Shown here: in pieces, positions 1 to 3,453 of the stretch | Position numbering within the stretch: position 1 is the first letter of the stretch | How the letters are laid out: the number at the start of each line of letters is the position of its first letter | Assembly: GCA_019113665.1 (NCBI GenBank) | Contig: DXGW01000180.1 | Coordinates: 1 to 5,602 of the forward strand | DNA from: Candidatus Alistipes excrementipullorum | Lineage (GTDB): Bacteria; Bacteroidota; Bacteroidia; Bacteroidales; Rikenellaceae | Direction: 5' to 3' | DNA length: 5,602 bases | Program-made: the position numbers and the translations under genes | Notes under the pieces: generated by a model | Told to the model about the DNA's origin: nothing | The model's database searches: none | Seen by the model: only the letters and a program-made list of their open reading frames with translations

Positions 1-68
1 TTGTCGTCGCAGTCGTATTTCGGCAACATTCCGTCGTTTTCGAATGGAGTCTTGCGGTGATGTTCCAT
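1..68 (-). CDS. possible 5' end of a divergent gene, running off the left edge (unrecognised)
   Basis: An ATG at 68-66 on the minus strand opens a frame with no stop to the window edge (22 codons). It begins MEHHRKTPFENDG, a hydrophilic stretch with ordinary codons that could be a protein N-terminus. The bases just before the ATG are A-rich (CAATAA), as is common for Bacteroidales starts. No minus-strand -7 box was found between it and position 142. The alternatives are a plus-strand gene ending at the TGA at 58-60, or non-coding DNA. The visible part is too short to assign any function. Confidence 0.25.
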   Translation of the reverse strand, partial: MEHHRKTPFENDGMLPKYDCDD

Positions 69-79
69 TTATTGCGCCG

Positions 80-115
80 TTTGTGTCCCGGCCTGCGGAT
101 TTTTGCGTATCTTTG
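80..115 (+). promoter_or_regulatory. candidate Bacteroidales-type promoter for the pyrophosphohydrolase/antiporter operon
   Basis: TATCTTTG at 108-115 matches the TAnnTTTG -7 element known from Bacteroides. A TTTG at 80-83 could be the -33 element, but the 24-nt spacer is longer than the usual 19-21 nt. Transcription would begin near 120-123, leaving a leader of about 20 nt before the ATG at 142. The -7 box overlaps the alternative TTG start at 103, which argues against that start. Confidence 0.5.
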
Positions 116-141
116 CCCGAATCAAACGAAACAGAACTGTT

Positions 142-543
142 ATGAAAAAAGAGTGGAACGATGTCCGCGAATTTCACGAGAAGTTCGGACACCCCGTGGC
201 TCCGTCGCCGCGCATGATCGACCGCAAAAGGGCTTTGAGCCGCGGAAAATGGATGAATGAGGAGGTTGCCGAGTTCCTCGTGGCCGATTCGATATATGAG
301 CAGGCCGACGCCATGATCGACCTCATGTATTTTGCGCTCGGCACGCTTGTGGAGATGGGACTCGAAGCCGACGAACTTTTCGACATCGTGCAGAAAGCCA
401 ACATGGCCAAACTCTGGCCCGACGGCAAACCGCACTACAACCCCAAGGACGGAAAGGTCATAAAACCCGACACGTGGGAGGATCCCGCACCCAAAATCAA
501 GGCATATATCGACGGCGTGATCGCCGAAAAGACGAAAAAATAG
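142..543 (+). CDS. MazG/HisE-like nucleotide pyrophosphohydrolase
   Basis: This 133-residue protein looks like a single-domain member of the all-alpha NTP pyrophosphatase superfamily (MazG, HisE/PRA-PH, dUTPase-2). Such enzymes hydrolyse nucleoside triphosphates, or related compounds, to the monophosphate and pyrophosphate using Mg2+. The metal-binding signature EExxE...ExxD is visible as E40-E41-x-x-E44 followed by E53-x-x-D56, with D60 one helical turn later, inside the helix EQADAMIDLMYFALG. The C-terminal tail (about 92-115, WPDGKPHYNPKDGKVIKP) resembles the tail of small phage- and HisE-like relatives. The ATG at 142 was chosen because the in-frame TTG at 103 overlaps the -7 box and because MKKEW is a natural start. 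There is no Shine-Dalgarno, only an A-rich leader. The antiporter gene follows after 9 nt. The substrate cannot be told from sequence; house-cleaning of damaged or unwanted nucleotides is a family-based guess. Confidence 0.85.
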   Translation: MKKEWNDVREFHEKFGHPVAPSPRMIDRKRALSRGKWMNEEVAEFLVADSIYEQADAMIDLMYFALGTLVEMGLEADELFDIVQKANMAKLWPDGKPHYNPKDGKVIKPDTWEDPAPKIKAYIDGVIAEKTKK

Positions 544-552
544 CGTACTGCC

Positions 553-1506
553 ATGCTGTTGCTCGAATATGTGGTCGTGGCGGCACTCGTTGTGTTCGCC
601 TCGATCAAGGCGTCGCATTACATCGACCTGATTGACAAGACAACGAAGCTGTCGGGAGCATTTCTCGGCGGCGTGTTGCTGTCGGCCGTGACCTCGCTCC
701 CCGAACTCTTCACAAGCCTCTCGGCCACTGTCTTCCTCCACAAGCCGGCCCTCTGCATAGGCAACATTCTGGGCAGCGACCTCTTCAACATCGCCATGCT
801 GTCGACGCTGGCCGTACTCTTCATTCGCAGCTTCCGGAACGTGCCGATAGCACGCGGCAACGTGATCGTGTCGCTCTATCTCATCGTGATCTACGGTGTG
901 CTGATGCTCGACTATTTCGGCGTGCTCGACTTCGACATTCTGACGGTAAATATCATAACATTCATATTCATAGTTGTCTACGCCCTTGCCGTGAGACACC
1001 TCTCGGGCGAGACCGAGGCCCCGGACGAGGATTGTCAGGAAGAGGTGGGGTTGTCGCTCAACCAGATAATCGTACGTTTCATCATCGCAAGCATCGCCAT
1101 CATCGGCCTGAGCATCGTGCTGACATACATAACCGACGACATCGCACAGCGCTACAATCTCGGTGTCGGCCTTGCCGGCGCACTCTTCCTGGGTGTGGCG
1201 ACTTCGCTCCCCGAAGTGGCCTCGACGATTGCGCTGTTCCGCATGAAGAACTACGACATCGCCGTCGGCAACATCGTCGGCAGCAACCTCTTCAACTTCC
1301 TGGTGCTGTGCATCGCCGATATTGTCAGCCTGCGCCAGTCCGTCTATGACTATGCCGACCCCAATGTGGTCAAGCTCCTGATGTTCGGCGCGCTGGCTAC
1401 GCTCTTCACGGTGCCGATGCTAAAGTTCAAGGGCTGGGCCGTGCGTGTGCCATGCGCCCTGTGCATTGTCGCCTGCTACCTGGCTTTCCTGCTCGTGGAG
1501 GTCTGA
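553..1506 (+). CDS. CaCA-family cation/Ca2+ antiporter (calcium/sodium antiporter, YrbG-like)
   Basis: An inner-membrane antiporter of 317 residues that most likely exchanges Ca2+ for Na+ or H+. It shows the inverted two-fold repeat of the Ca2+:cation antiporter family, with about ten hydrophobic helices in two halves. The alpha-1 repeat holds TSLPE (residues 47-51) and GNILGSDLFN (70-79). The alpha-2 repeat holds TSLPE (217-221) and GNIVGSNLFN (239-248). E51 and E221 correspond to the conserved ion-binding glutamates, and N79 and N248 end the second motif of each repeat. An acidic loop (about 151-165, SGETEAPDEDCQEE) joins the halves and is probably cytoplasmic. Length and layout are normal for prokaryotic members, so the gene looks intact. 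It starts 9 nt after the pyrophosphohydrolase, so the two are probably cotranscribed, although no functional link is obvious. The transported ion and counter-ion are inferred from the family. Confidence 0.9.
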   Translation: MLLLEYVVVAALVVFASIKASHYIDLIDKTTKLSGAFLGGVLLSAVTSLPELFTSLSATVFLHKPALCIGNILGSDLFNIAMLSTLAVLFIRSFRNVPIARGNVIVSLYLIVIYGVLMLDYFGVLDFDILTVNIITFIFIVVYALAVRHLSGETEAPDEDCQEEVGLSLNQIIVRFIIASIAIIGLSIVLTYITDDIAQRYNLGVGLAGALFLGVATSLPEVASTIALFRMKNYDIAVGNIVGSNLFNFLVLCIADIVSLRQSVYDYADPNVVKLLMFGALATLFTVPMLKFKGWAVRVPCALCIVACYLAFLLVEV

Positions 1507-1527
1507 CCGCCGGGAATGCCGTAAACA

Positions 1528-1557
1528 AGGACGCCATGCCGCAAGGCATGGCGTCCT
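1528..1557. terminator. hairpin between convergent operons, probable bidirectional terminator
   Basis: A perfect 13-bp stem (1528-1540 with 1545-1557, core GGACGCCATGCC) closes a GCAA tetraloop. It lies 21 nt after the antiporter stop and 35 nt beyond the stop of the convergent lysO C-terminal gene. The minus-strand tail is T-rich (TTGTTTAC), while the plus-strand tail is only moderately so (GTCGTTATG). Termination should therefore be better for the minus-strand operon. Confidence 0.75.
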
Positions 1558-1592
1558 GTCGTTATGTCGAGTAGCTGTCTGCGGGCCGTGCC

Positions 1593-2225
1593 TTAGCAGA
1601 AGGCCCCGATGAGGAACGGTACGCTGATTTCGAGGGCTATGCCGTGGAACAGGGCCTGCGGTACGACCTGACGGTCTCCCGCGCAGCGGACAATCATGGG
1701 CAGGCATACGTCCATCGAACTTATGCCCGCGACGGAGATTGTGGCCATGCGCCCGCCTATGCGTGCAAAAACCGGCAGGAACACTACGGCGACCATTTCG
1801 CGGACAATATTGGCCAGCAGGGCGACGGTCGCAAGTTCCGTGGCTGCCTCCGGCCCGGCCGTGGCGCCCTTGAGGTCGGCTATCAGCATCGACGAGAGCG
1901 AGTAGTATCCGAATCCGCTGCCGACAGCCAGGCAGTCGTTGAGCGAACGGCCCGTGAACAGGGCCGCGCCGATTGCCGAAAAAAGCAGCGAACCGACTAC
2001 CGTGCATACCGGAAGCAGCAGCAACCTCATGTCGAATCCGTGAACCATGCCGCGCAGGTCGTCGCCTGCGCCTATGCCTGTGCCTGCCGAGAAGACGAGC
2101 AGAGTCAGCAGGACCGGCGGCAGGTCGTGCGACAGAAGCCACGACGGTGCCGAACCGCCCAGCCCGAACGCTATGCCTATGACGAATGCCCCCAGTACGG
2201 GCAGTGATTCCTTTATGGCATTCAT
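1593..2225 (-). CDS. lysO: LysO-family amino-acid exporter, C-terminal subunit/half
   Basis: This 210-residue membrane protein matches the C-terminal two thirds of LysO (YbjE, DUF340), the lysine exporter of E. coli (about 299 residues). Family landmarks are GSGFGYYSLSS (102-112), the segment ANIVREMVAVVFLP (138-151, E. coli-like NDLARELIAIMLIP), ISSMDVCLPMI (168-178, with conserved D172) and the closing helix HGIALEISVPFLIGAF. There are about six to seven hydrophobic helices. The missing N-terminal part is encoded by the upstream gene at 2222-2503. The start is the ATG of an ATGA overlap with that gene's stop, and a strong AAAGGAGGT lies 5 nt before it, so the two are translationally coupled. 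The pair probably forms one exporter for lysine or a related basic amino acid (thialysine is another known LysO substrate). Substrate is inferred from the family. Confidence 0.85.
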   Translation of the reverse strand: MNAIKESLPVLGAFVIGIAFGLGGSAPSWLLSHDLPPVLLTLLVFSAGTGIGAGDDLRGMVHGFDMRLLLLPVCTVVGSLLFSAIGAALFTGRSLNDCLAVGSGFGYYSLSSMLIADLKGATAGPEAATELATVALLANIVREMVAVVFLPVFARIGGRMATISVAGISSMDVCLPMIVRCAGDRQVVPQALFHGIALEISVPFLIGAFC

Positions 2226-2503
2226 TTCGCACCTCCTTTCCGTGTGGTAAGCAGGTGGTGTACGACTCCGGCGACGATGAGGCTGCCGGCTATGCCCAGC
2301 AGCGCCAGCGCAGCCGCCTGAACGCCGAAGCGCGGAAGCGAACTTATGAGTTCGCTGTCGGCCCCGATCGATACGCCGAATACGAAGAGCAGCGATATCA
2401 CGGCTACACGCGAGACGAACCCTGCGTATCTTGATATGTTGCGGTGGCGCAGAAGGTAGCCTGTACCTATCCCGGCCATGAGAAAAAACAATATGCGGAA
2501 CAT
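2222..2503 (-). CDS. lysO: LysO-family amino-acid exporter, N-terminal subunit/half
   Basis: A 93-residue protein with about three hydrophobic segments (roughly 3-17, 32-48 and 62-85) that corresponds to the N-terminal part of LysO. The opening FRILFFLMAGIGTGYLLRHR and the helix ISLLFVFGVSIG followed by acidic residues (D49, E51) parallel the E. coli protein's N-terminal helices (GYLIPLR and ILFFMGISLAFLDN). It ends in RKGGAK, whose codons also form the ribosome-binding site of the next gene. The ATG at 2503 was chosen because it begins the hydrophobic helix. The same frame is open upstream to a GTG at 2734, but that extension is hydrophilic and rich in Ala, Gln, Ser and His, and it overlaps the small leader ORF, so I reject it. 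The A-rich leader has no Shine-Dalgarno. No frameshift is needed: the two genes are separate, intact frames. Confidence 0.8.
   Translation of the reverse strand: MFRILFFLMAGIGTGYLLRHRNISRYAGFVSRVAVISLLFVFGVSIGADSELISSLPRFGVQAAALALLGIAGSLIVAGVVHHLLTTRKGGAK
2231..2239 (-). promoter_or_regulatory. strong Shine-Dalgarno site inside the lysO N-terminal gene
   Basis: On the minus strand AAAGGAGGT lies 5 nt before the ATG of the C-terminal gene. It is nearly fully complementary to the 16S rRNA 3' end. The other intact starts in this window lack such a site, and Bacteroidales genes rarely use one. It fixes the start at 2225 and suggests that the two halves are made in a set ratio. Confidence 0.8.
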
Positions 2504-2687
2504 GACTTGATTGCGTTTTTGGTTGTCGCAGGCATGCGGAGAGCGTGCATGCGCCCTCTTGAAGACCTGCCTGTGACCGTTTGACAATGTTGCGGCCTGT
2601 TGTGAATGTGACTGTTGCGCCGGATCTGCAATGCCGTTGTCGGCAGCCGTCTGCCTTTCGGCCGCGATGCCGGCGGCTGTATGCCCG
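2504..2687 (-). other. leader region of the lysO operon, no recognised gene
   Basis: About 184 nt lie between the small ORF and the lysO N-terminal start. I see no tRNA, no recognised riboswitch and no good -7 box here. Possible RNA structure includes a 6-7 bp hairpin made of two GCATGC copies (2532-2537 and 2547-2552), which starts about 29 nt before the ATG at 2503. A second is a 5-bp GGCAG/CTGCC hairpin at 2642-2655. Neither has a U-tract on the minus strand, so neither looks like an intrinsic terminator or attenuator. The stretch is most likely the untranslated leader of the transcript that starts near 2804. Confidence 0.4.
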
Positions 2688-2786
2688 TCAGATGAATCCG
2701 CTGAACCAGTGGACGTGCACGAGCGTGAAGGCACGCGCTACGACGCACCTCGGCCCGAAATAGATATGTCCACCTGAGAATCTCAT
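2688..2786 (-). CDS. small ORF (32 aa) in the lysO leader, unrecognised
   Basis: An ATG-to-TGA frame of 33 codons begins about 18 nt after the predicted transcription start of a near-consensus promoter. The RNA just before it is A-rich (CACAAAAAAGGGTT), as expected of an efficient Bacteroidales start. The peptide begins MRFSGGHIYFGPRC and ends in VHVHWFSGFI. It has no lysine, many aromatic residues, three histidines, one cysteine and a moderately hydrophobic second half. The early codons are less GC-rich (AGA, TCA, GGT, GGA), as in many real starts. It could be a leader peptide controlling the exporter genes about 185 nt downstream, an independent small membrane-associated protein, or a chance ORF. 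I do not recognise the family. The lack of lysine codons argues against classic lysine attenuation. Confidence 0.45.
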   Translation of the reverse strand: MRFSGGHIYFGPRCVVARAFTLVHVHWFSGFI

Positions 2787-2810
2787 AACCCTTTTTTGTG
2801 TTTTGCGGCG

Positions 2811-2842
2811 CAAATATAGCGGTTCGGTACGGATTTTACAAA
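2811..2842 (-). promoter_or_regulatory. near-consensus Bacteroidales promoter for the small ORF and lysO operon
   Basis: On the minus strand TTTG (2842-2839) is followed by exactly 20 nt and then TATATTTG (2818-2811), an excellent match to TTTG-N19-21-TAnnTTTG. Transcription should start near 2804, pointing towards the small ORF and then the lysO pair. It is the best promoter in the window. Its -33 box lies in the loop of the inverted repeat at 2819-2859, and its -7 box abuts the end of that repeat. Confidence 0.75.
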
Positions 2843-2859
2843 TTTCCGTACCGAACCGC
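2819..2859. repeat. perfect 15-bp inverted repeat enclosing the promoter -33 box
   Basis: The arms 2819-2833 (GCGGTTCGGTACGGA) and 2845-2859 are exact reverse complements separated by 11 AT-rich bases. The repeat lies 129 nt beyond the rnhA stop and directly upstream of the -7 box of the minus-strand promoter. It may be an operator for a dimeric regulator of the lysO operon. It may instead be the terminator of valS-rnhA, since a minus-strand transcript would form the hairpin followed by TATATTTG. It could serve both roles. Confidence 0.7.
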
Positions 2860-2988
2860 CGTGCATGGCACAAACCGTGCCGTATTTTCGTCGTTATTGC
2901 CGCCGTTGTCCAGCACCTGCTGTCGGGGTTTGCGGCCGGCGCCCTCGGGACGGTTGACGCCGTCGGCCGCAGCCATCTCCCGCGCAGG
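2836..2988 (-). other. in-frame open stretch after the rnhA stop, with partial repeat of the rnhA 3' end
   Basis: After the rnhA TAA the same frame stays open for 50 codons and ends at a TAA at 2838-2836. An ATG at 2976 would give a 46-residue peptide beginning MAAADGVNRPEGAGRK. Its first part resembles the RNase HI tail AAANGGNLQEDTGYRP, and the DNA repeats it (see the repeat at 2952-3042). There is no recognisable domain and no promoter. It is more likely duplicated non-coding sequence than a gene, and the rest of the stretch up to the palindrome holds nothing else that I can identify. Confidence 0.3.
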
Positions 2989-3042
2989 TTATTCGGGCCG
3001 GTAGCCGGTGTCCTCCTGAAGGTTGCCGCCGTTGGCCGCAGC
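2952..3042. repeat. imperfect direct repeat spanning the rnhA 3' end
   Basis: Two 22-bp copies, 2952-2973 and 3021-3042, differ at only two positions and start 69 bp (23 codons) apart. The core of a third copy (TTGCCGCCGTTG) recurs at 2897-2908, 57 bp further on. All offsets are multiples of three, so all would be read in the rnhA frame. The pattern suggests an old local duplication of the gene's end. Confidence 0.55.
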
Positions 3043-3444
3043 GACGGCGAGCTGATCGCAGCGGTTGTTCTCGACGGTCGAGGCGTGACCCTTGACCCAT
3101 ACGAACCTTACGCGATGGCGGCGGTACGCACGCAGGAAACGTTGCCACAGGTCGGGGTTCTTCTTGCCGGCGAAACCCTTCTTCTCCCAGCCGAAGACCC
3201 AACGCTGGTTGACAGCGTCGACAACATATTTAGAATCGGAATAGATCGTAACGTCATTGCCGTCCTGCTTCAGGGCTTCGAGTGCCACGCAGACGGCCGT
3301 GAGTTCCATGCGGTTGTTGGTCGTGAGACGGTATCCGGCCGAGAGCTCCTTGCGGTAGGGGCCCGACAGCAGCACTATACCGTAACCGCCGGCTCCCGGA
3401 TTCCCGAGAGCCGACCCGTCGGTATATATCGTTATCTGTGCCAC
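2989..3444 (-). CDS. rnhA: ribonuclease HI
   Basis: This 151-residue cytoplasmic enzyme cuts the RNA strand of RNA/DNA hybrids, removing R-loops and primer remnants. The whole fold is present: YTDGSALGNPGAGGYG (7-22), NNRMELTAV (43-51), IYSDSKYVVDAV (67-78), the tryptophan- and lysine-rich handle for hybrid binding (about 82-100), WVKGHA (116-121) and ENNRCDQLA (125-133). The catalytic carboxylates are D9, E47, D70 and D130, with the mobile histidine at H120, matching E. coli D10, E48, D70, D134 and H124. The C-terminus EDTGYRPE parallels E. coli EDTGYQVEV, so the length is normal and there is no N-terminal hybrid-binding domain. The start is GTG at 3444; no ATG gives the full first strand. 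It lies 9 nt after valS in the same frame, so it is probably translated from the valS message by coupling. Confidence 0.95.
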   Translation of the reverse strand: MAQITIYTDGSALGNPGAGGYGIVLLSGPYRKELSAGYRLTTNNRMELTAVCVALEALKQDGNDVTIYSDSKYVVDAVNQRWVFGWEKKGFAGKKNPDLWQRFLRAYRRHRVRFVWVKGHASTVENNRCDQLAVAAANGGNLQEDTGYRPE

Positions 3445-3453
3445 GGCGCCGTA

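Noticed and set aside
1..60. 3' end of a plus-strand gene stopping at TGA 58-60
   Set aside because: Nineteen sense codons rich in TCG precede the stop, which is too short to judge. The opposite strand gives a more protein-like start, so neither is asserted strongly.
1644..2207. Plus-strand open frame of 187 codons opposite the lysO C-terminal gene
   Set aside because: It is the antisense of a membrane protein gene and reads as Arg/Gln/Ala-rich sequence with no domain or promoter.
2504..2734. N-terminal extension of the lysO N-terminal gene from a GTG at 2734
   Set aside because: The added 77 residues are hydrophilic and of low complexity, overlap the small ORF and do not fit LysO, whose chain begins with a hydrophobic helix at the ATG at 2503.
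2865..2883. Short hairpin GGCAC-AAACC-GTGCC followed on the plus strand by GTATTTTCG
   Set aside because: It resembles a weak plus-strand terminator, but no plus-strand gene ends there. On the minus strand, after rnhA, it has no T-tract. The stem is only about five to seven pairs.
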